Shown here: positions 1 to 9,071 of the stretch, piece by piece | How the letters are laid out: each line of letters begins with the position of its first letter | Position numbering within the stretch: the stretch's first letter is position 1 | Assembly (NCBI GenBank): GCA_032595685.2 | Contig: CP159373.1 | Span: 641,001-705,000 of the forward strand | Source: Candidatus Electrothrix aestuarii | GTDB taxonomy: Bacteria; Desulfobacterota; Desulfobulbia; Desulfobulbales; Desulfobulbaceae | Direction of reading: 5' to 3' | Length of the DNA stretch: 64,000 nucleotides | Notes under the pieces: model-generated | The model's input: the letters and a program-made list of their open reading frames with translations, nothing else | What the model was told of the DNA's origin: nothing | Database searches by the model: none | Made by a program: the position numbers and the translations under genes

Positions 1-145
1 GTGGAGGATCTTCTGCAATTGACTTGAGATCTGTAAATAAACAGATAGGGACATCCGGCATTTGCCGTTGAACAGAACTGGCTGAAAGCAGGGCTTCCTC
101 AACAAACCGTTCTCCGGTAGCAATGTAGACAACTCCTTGGGACAT
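1..145 (-). CDS. Glycosyltransferase-like protein, N-terminal fragment
   Basis: Only the first 48 codons lie in the window; the gene runs off the left edge. The protein begins MSQGVVYIATGERFVEE and continues into a PDVPICLFTD stretch. This opening beta-strand/helix pattern is what I would expect of a nucleotide-diphospho-sugar transferase fold, but no catalytic DxD is visible in this fragment. The start codon overlaps the stop of the upstream sulfotransferase gene by one base (TAATG), and a strong GGAGGAG ribosome site sits 8 bases ahead of the ATG, so it is translationally coupled to the glycan operon. The family assignment is inference from a short segment. Confidence 0.55.
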   Translation of the reverse strand, partial: MSQGVVYIATGERFVEEALLSASSVQRQMPDVPICLFTDLKSIAEDPP

Positions 146-981
146 TATATATCTCCTCCGCTTCTGCCAGGAAAAGACGATAGCCACGACTCCGCAGCCT
201 CACCGTCAAGGCGAGCATGAACTTGCTGCTCCAACCCATCAAGATCCTCAGGAAGCGCAATTTTTTTCTTTGTTTCCTTAGACTCGTTTACCTTTACCTT
301 GGAACTCCGAAGAAAACGTAACCTGGTAAGCCAGCTAGGAAATTTCATTTTTAAGCCCAAATCAGCAAAACAAGTCTTGAGACCAGAAAAACTCTTCAGG
401 CTGTCTAATGTCGTTTCCGTAACTCTTGCTCCTTGCTCCTGAAATACCCTTGAATACTCACAGGCTCTTCTCTCAATCTCCAGGCAATACCAGTAACAAA
501 GCTGGTAATCGGTTAGTTGCTGCCAGTTGTTAATTTGTAGCACACCAGGGTCATCTGGGGAGAGATAAAAACGCAACCCCTTGTCACTACGGGAAGGAAT
601 TGTTCCCATACACAATAAGCTCAGGGCAACAGCACGGGGAGCGCGTCGATGAATAATCAAATCAGGAACAACCCCCAGCTCCAACAAAGGCATCAAAAAA
701 CCCTTACAGGACAAATGGCTGGTTTCCACGTAGATATTTCCCGGTTTTTCCAGGATGGCTGGTAATTTCTTTTCTAATAAAAAACTACGGGCTAACTTCG
801 GGTCACGTTGAACAGCTCGCATAACCTCGGCAAACTCTGGGGCTGGTTCATGCTCAGCAACAACACCCTGGGCAAAGCCAAAAATTGAAGCAAGATAAGC
901 TGTGCCGCTCCGCCCTGTTGTTACCGTAAAAATTATTTTCTTTTCCCGAATATGCTCGACAAGGGAAACTGCATCCATCAT
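145..981 (-). CDS. PAPS-dependent sulfotransferase-like protein
   Basis: This 278-residue protein opens with the P-loop-like 5'-phosphosulfate binding motif TVTTGRSGTAYL at residues 19-30, the hallmark of the sulfotransferase superfamily. The rest has the family's size but no other motif I can name with certainty. A likely role is moving a sulfate group from PAPS to a sugar of the polysaccharide made by this locus. It is the second such protein in the cluster (see 14730-15518). The start is ATGATG with an AAAGG ribosome site. The acceptor is unknown; some P-loop proteins of this type are kinases or have no known activity. Confidence 0.7.
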   Translation of the reverse strand: MMDAVSLVEHIREKKIIFTVTTGRSGTAYLASIFGFAQGVVAEHEPAPEFAEVMRAVQRDPKLARSFLLEKKLPAILEKPGNIYVETSHLSCKGFLMPLLELGVVPDLIIHRRAPRAVALSLLCMGTIPSRSDKGLRFYLSPDDPGVLQINNWQQLTDYQLCYWYCLEIERRACEYSRVFQEQGARVTETTLDSLKSFSGLKTCFADLGLKMKFPSWLTRLRFLRSSKVKVNESKETKKKIALPEDLDGLEQQVHARLDGEAAESWLSSFPGRSGGDI

Positions 982-1010
982 TTTAATACCTTTTCAGCAT
1001 ACTCTCTACG

Positions 1011-2201
1011 TTATGCCCTGTTTTTCAGTTGGTTAGCAACAGTTTGACAAATATATCGCCCAACCGGTTCAGGGGCCAAGTATCTATCAAAGGCCTTTTG
1101 ATTATGCTGCCGGATCTCTTCCCATTGCTCATCACTAACCTGATTGAGTACCGTCTCCAAGTCTTCCCATTCATCTTGCGTATAAAACACCTTAAAAACA
1201 TCCATTGGAAAATAAGGCTCAAAAATTGGTTTATCCATAAGAAGAGGACCACCACTGAAAAGTGACAAGAAGGTGATGGCTCGCCATCCCCAATGTTTTC
1301 CGGTCGGAAAAACAGCAAGACGTGATGAGGTAATCATCTCTTCATATGATTCAGGAAAGGATACCTTTTCATGAATAATTTTATCGATCTCGTCATGTTC
1401 ATCTTCCGGGATATCGTGCCTCCACCACGCCTGTTCATGGTCCTCCTCAGAAGAAGATAGGCCATAGAATACCTTTCTGCCCTTCAGAGCAGCTAAAGCT
1501 TTAATCAGCAAAGCCCTATGCCAGGGCCACGCCCAGAGAGATTCCCGAACAACGATGTCGTATTTCAGGGTATTCTTTCGATAGCCAAAAAGCTGTTGAT
1601 AACGCCGTTTGAACAAGCGATATTCCGGGTCAAAAAAATCCCCAAAGAGCCCTGGGATCTTTTTTTGCAGAAAACGAGCAAATAATAAGGAGGTTATCGC
1701 AACCTGTTTCTCTTTATCAAAACGACGAGCAGGAAGGTCCATAACCGGCGGGCAGGGAATAAAACGAGTCAGTTTGTGAAAATGCTTCCCAAAATCTTTT
1801 TCAATCCTTTGAAAATTTCGTTGATACCCGCCTAAATCATAACGTTGCTGCCAAGGGTACGGAGTGAGAAATTGACGCTTCTCAAAAAGCTCTGGATTAT
1901 ATGCCGTGCAGAAGTACAAGTCCACCTCTGCAATGGCGGAAGACATAAAAAAAAAGCTTTCTGATATATCGATAATAACCTTACATTGCTGACCATTTTG
2001 ATATACAACAAAAAAAGATTGGGCTGGGCTAAGTGCGTCAATAGCCTCCTGAGAGAGGAGCTTTCTATCAAAACAGGCGGGCGAAATCCGAACAAAATCT
2101 ATTTCACCGGCTCGAGACAACTCAAGCAAGGCAAACTTCACATAAAGGGTATGCTTATCCTCTTTATCCAGCCACTCAATACGCAACCGTTCCTGTTTCA
2201 T
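1011..2201 (-). CDS. Probable glycosyltransferase, unassigned family
   Basis: This 396-residue soluble protein has no motif I can place firmly. Its C-terminal third (about residues 290-395) alternates short strands with a glycine-rich turn (WGWRAITFLSLFSGGP) and ends in helices, as in the nucleotide-sugar-binding half of GT-B enzymes. It sits between a GT4 gene and a sulfotransferase gene, 13 bp downstream of the GT4 stop, and has a good AAAGGA ribosome site 6 bases before ATG. Context makes a role in sugar transfer likely. It could also be a non-enzymatic accessory protein of the locus. Confidence 0.5.
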   Translation of the reverse strand: MKQERLRIEWLDKEDKHTLYVKFALLELSRAGEIDFVRISPACFDRKLLSQEAIDALSPAQSFFVVYQNGQQCKVIIDISESFFFMSSAIAEVDLYFCTAYNPELFEKRQFLTPYPWQQRYDLGGYQRNFQRIEKDFGKHFHKLTRFIPCPPVMDLPARRFDKEKQVAITSLLFARFLQKKIPGLFGDFFDPEYRLFKRRYQQLFGYRKNTLKYDIVVRESLWAWPWHRALLIKALAALKGRKVFYGLSSSEEDHEQAWWRHDIPEDEHDEIDKIIHEKVSFPESYEEMITSSRLAVFPTGKHWGWRAITFLSLFSGGPLLMDKPIFEPYFPMDVFKVFYTQDEWEDLETVLNQVSDEQWEEIRQHNQKAFDRYLAPEPVGRYICQTVANQLKNRA

Positions 2202-2214
2202 TTCTTATCCTTTG

Positions 2215-3348
2215 TCAGTGCTGATCTCGGGCGAAAGAGTCAAGGCATGCAGTAAAAATTTCCCTATGTCGCTCAATCCAATTCTTTCGATCAAAAAGGT
2301 GGACAGCGCGCTTTCGGGCAGCCACGGCATAATCAGGTAAACCCGCAAGTACCTGTACAACGGCCTCCGCCAAAGCATCACTTGTTGGCGGATGATCTTT
2401 TTGCCAGTCCAAAGGGCCTGGTACGCCGACCCCAGCCTCATTACCAACCAACTCTGGAACTCCCCCGGTCGCAGAATAAACGATAGGAAGCCCGCAGGAC
2501 ATGGCCTCAAGCACCAAACGAGGGCAGGGATCATTATATTTCGTATGCAAAAGGATATCTGCGCTCTGCAATAAAGACACCGCTTCATGCTGACTATAGG
2601 AACCTGTATATTCTACAAAATCATCCACCCCGGCATGACGCGCAAATTCCCGTACCTGCTTCTCTGCAAGACTAGTATCTTGTTCCCAGCAAAATCGTCC
2701 AGCGATACGTAATCTGACCCGTTTATCCAAGAAGAGAACTTTCTGAAGTGCTTCAATGGCTAAAAAGGGCCGATACTGGCTCCAGTGGCTACCAGCAAGC
2801 AACAGGACGATCTCATTTTGTTCTTTTTTCGGACCAGAAATGAATTGATCGGTATCAACCGCATTATAAAGAACCTCCGAAGATCCCGAATACTCTCCCA
2901 GGAAAGTTTCGGCTGCCAATTTACAAAACTCACTCTGATACAAAATATAATCCGCAAGGGCGGTGAGCTCCTGCATAGGCTGATTGGTCTTTTCCCAACC
3001 AGGACCATGCCACCCAGGATAGGCAACACCGTTCTGGTTCAGCACCAGTTTCACCCCTGCCCGCTTGGCCATCTGAGCCATACGCACAGGAAAATAAGGG
3101 AGTGCACTGCTGATTAGATACAGGATATTGGGTTGGTCGACATGATTTGCAAAGGTACCTTGCAGATCCTGCAATTTGACCATACCACCAAATACCTTTT
3201 GATCTGGTCCTGGCACTTGCTCGTAGCCATAAAAGACTCGAACCGATCCATTTTTTCTTTGCTCGTCTGCACATAACCAACGCTGACGCTCCCTCGGATA
3301 GGTCATGCACCAGAGATAACAAAGGTGAAGAAGATCAAGTGGTTTCAT
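2215..3348 (-). CDS. Glycosyltransferase family 4 (GT-B fold)
   Basis: This 377-residue retaining glycosyltransferase shows the GT4 donor-binding region at about residues 271-305, reading DPCPRLVLEAMSCGLPIV followed by GGVPELVG. The conserved glutamate of LEAM normally contacts the nucleotide sugar. An N-terminal Rossmann half (residues 1-165) precedes it. It would add one sugar to the growing lipid-linked chain on the cytoplasmic face. The gene starts 9 bp after the stop of the next upstream GT4 gene, so both are probably translated together. Donor and acceptor cannot be read from the sequence. Confidence 0.88.
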   Translation of the reverse strand: MKPLDLLHLCYLWCMTYPRERQRWLCADEQRKNGSVRVFYGYEQVPGPDQKVFGGMVKLQDLQGTFANHVDQPNILYLISSALPYFPVRMAQMAKRAGVKLVLNQNGVAYPGWHGPGWEKTNQPMQELTALADYILYQSEFCKLAAETFLGEYSGSSEVLYNAVDTDQFISGPKKEQNEIVLLLAGSHWSQYRPFLAIEALQKVLFLDKRVRLRIAGRFCWEQDTSLAEKQVREFARHAGVDDFVEYTGSYSQHEAVSLLQSADILLHTKYNDPCPRLVLEAMSCGLPIVYSATGGVPELVGNEAGVGVPGPLDWQKDHPPTSDALAEAVVQVLAGLPDYAVAARKRAVHLFDRKNWIERHREIFTACLDSFARDQH

Positions 3349-3357
3349 TCGGCTTCA

Positions 3358-4347
3358 TTAAGCAACGATATCTTTAATCAAGGCAATATATTGACCAGCT
3401 ATCTCTTCCATTGTATTGGCCTTTACAGCCTGCCGATAGATTTCATAGTTGCCAACCAAACGATCAATTTTCTCCAGAATATCATTCTCCCCATCAAAGG
3501 CTATACCTCCCTCACCGACAAGCTCAGAATTCCCCCCCTCATTACGATACAAGGCAGGCAAACCGCAGGAAAGGGCCTCAAGAAGAGCATTAGAACATGG
3601 TTCATGGCGGCTGGCCGAGATAAAAACATCATGATCCCGTAAAATAGAAGCAAGATTCTCTGAGTTTTGCGGGGGAATATGACGAATATTCTTAAATGTC
3701 TGCTGCACTCGACCAACAAAAGTATATTCAAATCTATTCCAGTCAAGATGCTCATCAAGCCATTTAAACAATGGACCACCCTTCAGAGGGTTATCAGACC
3801 AAGCTGCCGAAATCAATCTAATTTTCCGACTTACCGTATAAGTAATCCGGCCCTGCTTATGAAAAATATCTTCGTTGACTGAGTTACTAATGATAACAGG
3901 ACGAACCGCCTCAAGTCCAAGTTCCCTGCTTTTCTCCAGACAATACCTTGACTGATACACAGTTGCTGCGGCAAATTGCTTATTCAAACGATGAATTTTT
4001 TCGTCCTCTTCCATCCCATCCCCACGGTACAAACCAACAGGGCCATCGATTCTATGAATCATCTTGATAGGAAACTTGCGGGAAAGCCTCTCAAAACGTT
4101 CCACATCAAACCACGCTGAATTACAAAGATGGACATCAACAAGCGGGGAAAGAACATTATTCACAACCAATAGGCCTCGATCTTCAAAAGCCTTTTTGAG
4201 AGCCAAGAAAAATTGATTCCCGCCTCCATAGGGAGGCTTATGGAATTCATGCCACATGCTCACAGTCAACAGGTCACGCCGACTCAATATTCGTCGGTTA
4301 AAAAACAATCGTAAAATATCGTATGTTGTTGACAGTGCTGAAATCAT
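3358..4347 (-). CDS. Glycosyltransferase family 4
   Basis: This is a 329-residue GT-B glycosyltransferase. The donor-site signature HEPCSNALLEALSCGLPALY lies in the last third and is followed by GGNSELVGEGG, as in GT4 enzymes. It is shorter than the usual 370-400 residues because the N-terminal domain is compact. The N-terminal sequence keeps the glycine-rich acceptor loop (KPPYGGGNQFF). It belongs to the run of glycosyltransferases in the glycan operon, with 74 bp to the upstream 680-residue GT gene. Confidence 0.87.
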   Translation of the reverse strand: MISALSTTYDILRLFFNRRILSRRDLLTVSMWHEFHKPPYGGGNQFFLALKKAFEDRGLLVVNNVLSPLVDVHLCNSAWFDVERFERLSRKFPIKMIHRIDGPVGLYRGDGMEEDEKIHRLNKQFAAATVYQSRYCLEKSRELGLEAVRPVIISNSVNEDIFHKQGRITYTVSRKIRLISAAWSDNPLKGGPLFKWLDEHLDWNRFEYTFVGRVQQTFKNIRHIPPQNSENLASILRDHDVFISASRHEPCSNALLEALSCGLPALYRNEGGNSELVGEGGIAFDGENDILEKIDRLVGNYEIYRQAVKANTMEEIAGQYIALIKDIVA

Positions 4348-4421
4348 AAGGGTCTACCTGAGGTTTGCTGCTGGACAGCATATCATTCAAATTCTTTTTT
4401 CTGTTACTTTGTGTTCAACTA

Positions 4422-6458
4422 TCAAAGACTATGATCAAGATCATACACAATATCTGCTAAGACTAAAGCAGCCTCATCGAGTGATGGCAAAGAGATTGCA
4501 GAGGTAAAGCTCTCACGATAGGTACGCAACAACTCGGCTCCGTTGACAAATTCCTTGATATTATCCACTCCAAGGCCCGCCATACCAATAAGTGACTTCA
4601 TCTCATGTAATGTATTGAGATACAGACAAGGTAGACCACAGGCCAAGAGTTCACTGACAGTTGTACGATCTATTTGCTCTGCAAGAAGCACCACAAAACT
4701 TTGTTTCCGAGCAAAGGCAGCTCGTTCAACACCAGAGAAGTCTTTCCATTCAGCCATACTCATAGCATGACAGGAAACCTCAATCTGCTCCTGTAAGCTC
4801 TCAACCCAATCTAATTGCTGTTTATTTTCAGGATCAAGTAACATCAAAGACTGCGAATCGTCTTCCTTGAGCTGAGCTTGCTCTGTTAATAGCTCTGGAA
4901 ATCTCGTTGGATAAAACAGTAACGGGTCCGGGGGAAAACGAAGAACCATAGGATTCTGTAAACTGATACCGGCTCGCTGCAAACGAATCAAATCTATATC
5001 ACTTGTCAAGATAGTGACAGCTGCTTTTGCAAGGAGCGGATAATCTTCTCCTGCTTTGTTATAAAGCAAGTTAGTGCAACAAAGCTCATCAAGAACAAGT
5101 ATGATTTTCTTATCACCATAATGAGCCTGTTGCTCAGATTTCTCCAAGGGAAGATTCCAAATAAGTACAGAGCGCTCATAAGGACTCTGTAAGGTTATCT
5201 GTACCCCCTGTTGACGTAGCCGCTTGCCAAGCTGTCCCAAAAGTCCTGAAGGACGCCCATTAGTTACCTGTAGGCCAAGATGCTTTGGAAAATACTCCTT
5301 CCTCAATCCACCAAGCCGGGTATTTTCCAAGACAGCCGCAAAGGGCTTGCGCCAAGCCCCTGAGCAACAACTTGCAAGCGATTGCCCTCCTAACCGATGG
5401 CCCGAAACCACGAGATTTTCTTCTTCCTTGCTGGCTCGAAGCTTAGTGTACACCTTTTCCCATTCGTGCCCAACACTCTCTATAGAATGCAACTCCTCTA
5501 TTCTGCGTTTTCCTGGTTCAACAAACTCATCCAAAAAACCACATTCTATGTCACGCATGATGATATCCACACCCTGAGTCAGGGAGGAGAAAATACACTC
5601 AGGCGATAAAATATCAGGGGCAATTCCCACAGGGGTTGAAATTATTCTTTTTCCACACTCTAATACATCAAAAACTTGACGGGGCGCCCCTTCCCATCGA
5701 GTTGGTATCACATAAAGATCTAGCATGTTATACAACATGCACATAGTTGGTTTATCCAGGATATTTTCAGGATAATCATCACCTAAAATATCCTTCCCTA
5801 CAAAGGTATAAGGAATCGCATGCTGCTCCAGAGCCTGACGAATCCAATGCCTCCGAGGGCCGCCCAGCAAAACATGAACTTTTTTCCCTGTGTTCTCCGG
5901 CAAACGCTTATACAAAAGCCTCATCAAGCCAAGAAAAATATCAGGGCCTTTTTGACGTTTAGGGACCGTAAGATCTCGCCCTTCGGAATCACGCTGTAAT
6001 AAGCCTATGAGATAAACATCATCTGGAATATCAATTTGACGCTGGAAATGCACAAAGTCAGGCTCATTCCTCGGAAGAACACGATAGGATTCCGCATCCG
6101 TCGCAATACGCACCTGCCCCGGATAAGAAATTCCCAGGCGATCCATATCAGCAGCAGCTAAGCTCGATTGAGGAACAAGAGACATGTACTGCTGCGCTGT
6201 GTGAAGAAAGCCTGGCCACTCAACCAGTCTGGTCGGATGATTATTGACCGCCCCAACAATTGGTTTGGTAGGGACAAAGTCGCCACGGTATATTCTGGCA
6301 GCTGTATCTTCCACATCAACCGTATGGATAAAATCCGCTTCAGCCTCGTTCTCAACAATGGAGGCAAATGTTGACAGACAGAAGCGGGCCAGACGATCTT
6401 CGGTCCCCAAAGCCCATGCGTCCTTCCCTATGACATGTATTCGAAACAAATCATCCAT
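4422..6458 (-). CDS. Two-domain GT-B glycosyltransferase-like protein
   Basis: This is a long protein of 678 residues from the ATG at 6458; a TTG three codons upstream is an alternative. The first half ends in a GT4/GT1-like donor site (RWEGAPRQVFDVLECGKRII). The second half repeats the pattern in a weaker form (VSELLACGLPCLYLNT). That suggests two tandem GT-B units, the second perhaps degenerate, so one polypeptide may add two sugars, or the second half may only bind. The length is about twice that of a normal GT4 enzyme. It is flanked by GT2 and GT4 genes of the same operon. Confidence 0.72.
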   Translation of the reverse strand: MDDLFRIHVIGKDAWALGTEDRLARFCLSTFASIVENEAEADFIHTVDVEDTAARIYRGDFVPTKPIVGAVNNHPTRLVEWPGFLHTAQQYMSLVPQSSLAAADMDRLGISYPGQVRIATDAESYRVLPRNEPDFVHFQRQIDIPDDVYLIGLLQRDSEGRDLTVPKRQKGPDIFLGLMRLLYKRLPENTGKKVHVLLGGPRRHWIRQALEQHAIPYTFVGKDILGDDYPENILDKPTMCMLYNMLDLYVIPTRWEGAPRQVFDVLECGKRIISTPVGIAPDILSPECIFSSLTQGVDIIMRDIECGFLDEFVEPGKRRIEELHSIESVGHEWEKVYTKLRASKEEENLVVSGHRLGGQSLASCCSGAWRKPFAAVLENTRLGGLRKEYFPKHLGLQVTNGRPSGLLGQLGKRLRQQGVQITLQSPYERSVLIWNLPLEKSEQQAHYGDKKIILVLDELCCTNLLYNKAGEDYPLLAKAAVTILTSDIDLIRLQRAGISLQNPMVLRFPPDPLLFYPTRFPELLTEQAQLKEDDSQSLMLLDPENKQQLDWVESLQEQIEVSCHAMSMAEWKDFSGVERAAFARKQSFVVLLAEQIDRTTVSELLACGLPCLYLNTLHEMKSLIGMAGLGVDNIKEFVNGAELLRTYRESFTSAISLPSLDEAALVLADIVYDLDHSL

Positions 6459-6476
6459 TATCTTCAAACCAGCTTT

Positions 6477-7283
6477 TCATGGAAAAAACGAACTAATATC
6501 AGAACCAACTAACTCTCCTCTCATATATTTTTCCAATTTCCACGGAGAGTCTTGTTTCTTTCCTATAAATTTAAAAAAACGGGATCTGATCCTGGCACAG
6601 AGGTTTTCAGATAACATATCTGAAATATTTTTCCTGATAACCTTTTGCCCCTCTGTTGCGCTCTCTAAGGTGCTCCTACGAAGGAAACAGAGATGCAATG
6701 CTCGAAACTCTGCCTCTTCCCAAGATATATCCTTATAAAATTCAAGACGTAGCGACTTATCATACCCCGTTTTGAACAACACTTCACCTCCATGAAGACG
6801 CTCAGAACATGGACCTTTCCAAGATACAATCGCGTTAAAATTATAAAGTTTTGTCATACTACGGCAAGGAGGTGCTAAATACCCCTGAGCGTATTTTGCT
6901 TCTACATCCAATTCAGTACAGTTCAAGGCATTACCCAAAATCATCCATTGCCGATCATATTCTCCGACATTAATACGTTGACGGAGTCTTTTCAATCCAA
7001 AGGGATCGTACAATTCATCGCCATCAACCGCAAATATCCACGTAGCAGTATTCGCATACTCGCTAATCAAGTCGTGTGATTGTGCCGGATCTGCAATGGA
7101 ATGATAATGGATTTTCTTATGCTGTTGCTGCTGTGCCCTTATCTTGTCTGAAGTACGATCTTTGGACAGATTATCAGCTACAATAATTTCATCACAGAAA
7201 TCAAGGATATTAGAGATCACTCTATCGATAAAGAGATCTTCATTTTTTATGAGGACAATGCCGACAACAGAGGGAACACTCAC
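6477..7283 (-). CDS. Glycosyltransferase family 2
   Basis: This 268-residue GT-A enzyme opens with VVGIVLIKNED and then EIIVADNLSKDRT, the usual first strands and nucleotide-binding DN of GT2. The metal-binding acidic motif is probably FAVDGDELYDP at about residues 90-100. There are no membrane segments, so it would act in the cytoplasm on lipid-linked or protein acceptors. The start is GTG at 7283, preceded by a G-rich ribosome site. The gene is 12 bp from the upstream methyltransferase, which implies one transcript. Confidence 0.85.
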   Translation of the reverse strand: MSVPSVVGIVLIKNEDLFIDRVISNILDFCDEIIVADNLSKDRTSDKIRAQQQQHKKIHYHSIADPAQSHDLISEYANTATWIFAVDGDELYDPFGLKRLRQRINVGEYDRQWMILGNALNCTELDVEAKYAQGYLAPPCRSMTKLYNFNAIVSWKGPCSERLHGGEVLFKTGYDKSLRLEFYKDISWEEAEFRALHLCFLRRSTLESATEGQKVIRKNISDMLSENLCARIRSRFFKFIGKKQDSPWKLEKYMRGELVGSDISSFFP

Positions 7284-7295
7284 AACCCATCACCC

Positions 7296-8081
7296 CTACT
7301 TCACAGTAAAAAACCAGCCTGTCGTTTCTTCAGGGTAAGCCTGTACATACTCTCGCTTAGCCCGTTGCAGACGCTTATACAATGCAGGAGAAATAGCGGC
7401 ACTCATAGCTATAAGCCCATTCCACGGAAAACTAGGAATTATAGGGATAAGCTCAGAGCAAATGCGCAAACCGGCTGTGTCCAGTTCTTCAGTCAGTGAC
7501 TGTTGAGTATACTCAATTTTATGATCAGGATCGTCTCTTGGATCAAGTCCGACAGATTCAAGTTTCTTTTTCCAAGAAGTACCCGAGTTAGGAACAGAGA
7601 GAACAGCCAGTCCATTATCTTTTTTCACCCTTTTTAACTCGGACAAAATAGCTGCTCTATTTTCCAGATGTTCAAGAACATTTGAAAAATTAATAAGGTC
7701 GAAACAACGATCAGCAAAAGGCAACGCGCCCTGTTCCAAATTAATCTGCAAAAAGGACGCCGGATTAACCTGATCTTGTCCACGTGATATCGCAGTAAGA
7801 ATACTCTGTCGATTTCCCTCTAGGCCGACAGAGAGCAGAGCCCCTTTTTCTGCTGCAAGCAAACAATCTGTCCCAACCCCTGAGCCGAGGTCAAGAAATG
7901 AGATCTCCGGTTGAAACAAGCCATGTAAATATTCGGATCTACGCTCATCAAAAAGATGCTTGGGATGTATAGGGCGTGCTGCAAACCCTCTCCATTGCAT
8001 AGCCTTGCAGGACCATACTCCCAGAGAGTAATCCTGTTGCTTTAAAAAAAGGTACCAATACTTTTTTACTCTGCCCAACAT
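7296..8081 (-). CDS. SAM-dependent methyltransferase, class I
   Basis: This 261-residue Rossmann-fold methyltransferase has motif I as ISFLDLGSGVGTDCLLAA, with the acidic end of strand 2 at GLEG and motif IV at FDLINFSNVLEHL. The VLEHL signature is typical of small-molecule or sugar methyltransferases of the UbiE/Methyltransf_11 type. In this locus the likely substrate is a sugar hydroxyl or a chain end; methylation often caps ABC-exported O-antigens, though that is inference here. A second methyltransferase gene lies directly upstream. No ribosome site is obvious. Confidence 0.8.
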   Translation of the reverse strand: MLGRVKKYWYLFLKQQDYSLGVWSCKAMQWRGFAARPIHPKHLFDERRSEYLHGLFQPEISFLDLGSGVGTDCLLAAEKGALLSVGLEGNRQSILTAISRGQDQVNPASFLQINLEQGALPFADRCFDLINFSNVLEHLENRAAILSELKRVKKDNGLAVLSVPNSGTSWKKKLESVGLDPRDDPDHKIEYTQQSLTEELDTAGLRICSELIPIIPSFPWNGLIAMSAAISPALYKRLQRAKREYVQAYPEETTGWFFTVK

Positions 8082-8159
8082 ATACTGTCGTATCTAAATT
8101 TTCTCTGTAACCGCAAGCCTACAGAAAACAGTTAAACCGGTTCTGCAGAACAATATCTT

Positions 8160-9071
8160 TTAGATTAATTCATCTACGGTTTTTGCCAAATAGAGGTGTT
8201 CATCTAACCAGCCTCTTCGCCGTGCTTCCTGCAACCGGTCTTTTGCTGCACGCCCCTCGGTACTCCCTTGCTGTTCATTAAGGAAACGCTGCACTCTATT
8301 GAGCTCAAATCCTATGGCAGGAGTATTATCTTTAACAGCTAACACCGTTAATTCATCACTACAAAGCCCCTTGAAAAAAGGAAGATACTGAAATAAGCGG
8401 CATCCGTGAAACAGCCAGGCAATCCCAGCAGCTAATCGTCTCTTATTTCGAAGCGCTCTGAGCATAGCATCTTGTGGAAGTGAATAGAACCCTCTAGCAT
8501 CCTCCGTGACTGTAAAACCATTAAGAAAAAGATTGGTACGGAGAAAGCGATAATCCCAGAAGCGAATATGATGCCCCTCACCAAATGGCCTGTTTCCAGA
8601 GAAAATGTCATAGATCCGATAGGCCAGAAAACCAATATTGGGAGTATTGACCAGTAAGAATCCTCCTGGTGTTAGAACAGTATGGGCGAAACGTAATAGG
8701 TTATCTGAATTAAAAACATGCTCTATTGCTGCTAGGTTAACAACAAGGTCAAACTGACCTGCATGAGGGGATGCAGCAGCGTCAAGTTCCTTCTCAGATG
8801 CGTCAATATCGACCGAAACGGTGGAAAAGCCCTGATCCTGAGCATGTTGGAGATGGAATGGAATATAATCAGCACAGGTAACATCCATTCCGTGCTGGTC
8901 TCGTAAAATATGAGAAAACTCTCCATTCCCACAGCAGAGATCCAGACACTTCTTGCCTTGAATTCCCCTCCTGCGTAACAGGTCTGAACTGCTTCTATAC
9001 CAAGGCTTGGCAAGGGTACTGATACCTTTTCTCAGTTCGGCAACTGCCGCATCATGTTCTTGTTTACTCAT
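8160..9071 (-). CDS. SAM-dependent methyltransferase, class I
   Basis: This 303-residue methyltransferase has motif I GKKCLDLCCGNGEF at about residues 39-52, the post-I acidic strand VTCADYIP, and motif IV FDLVVNLAAIEHVFNS. The C-terminal part (GEGHHIRFWDYRFLR) matches sugar or lipid methyltransferases of polysaccharide loci. Its start overlaps the end of the upstream GT4 gene by 8 bases, a sign of coupling. The acceptor is unknown; capping or decoration of the polysaccharide is the contextual guess. Confidence 0.8.
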   Translation of the reverse strand: MSKQEHDAAVAELRKGISTLAKPWYRSSSDLLRRRGIQGKKCLDLCCGNGEFSHILRDQHGMDVTCADYIPFHLQHAQDQGFSTVSVDIDASEKELDAAASPHAGQFDLVVNLAAIEHVFNSDNLLRFAHTVLTPGGFLLVNTPNIGFLAYRIYDIFSGNRPFGEGHHIRFWDYRFLRTNLFLNGFTVTEDARGFYSLPQDAMLRALRNKRRLAAGIAWLFHGCRLFQYLPFFKGLCSDELTVLAVKDNTPAIGFELNRVQRFLNEQQGSTEGRAAKDRLQEARRRGWLDEHLYLAKTVDELI

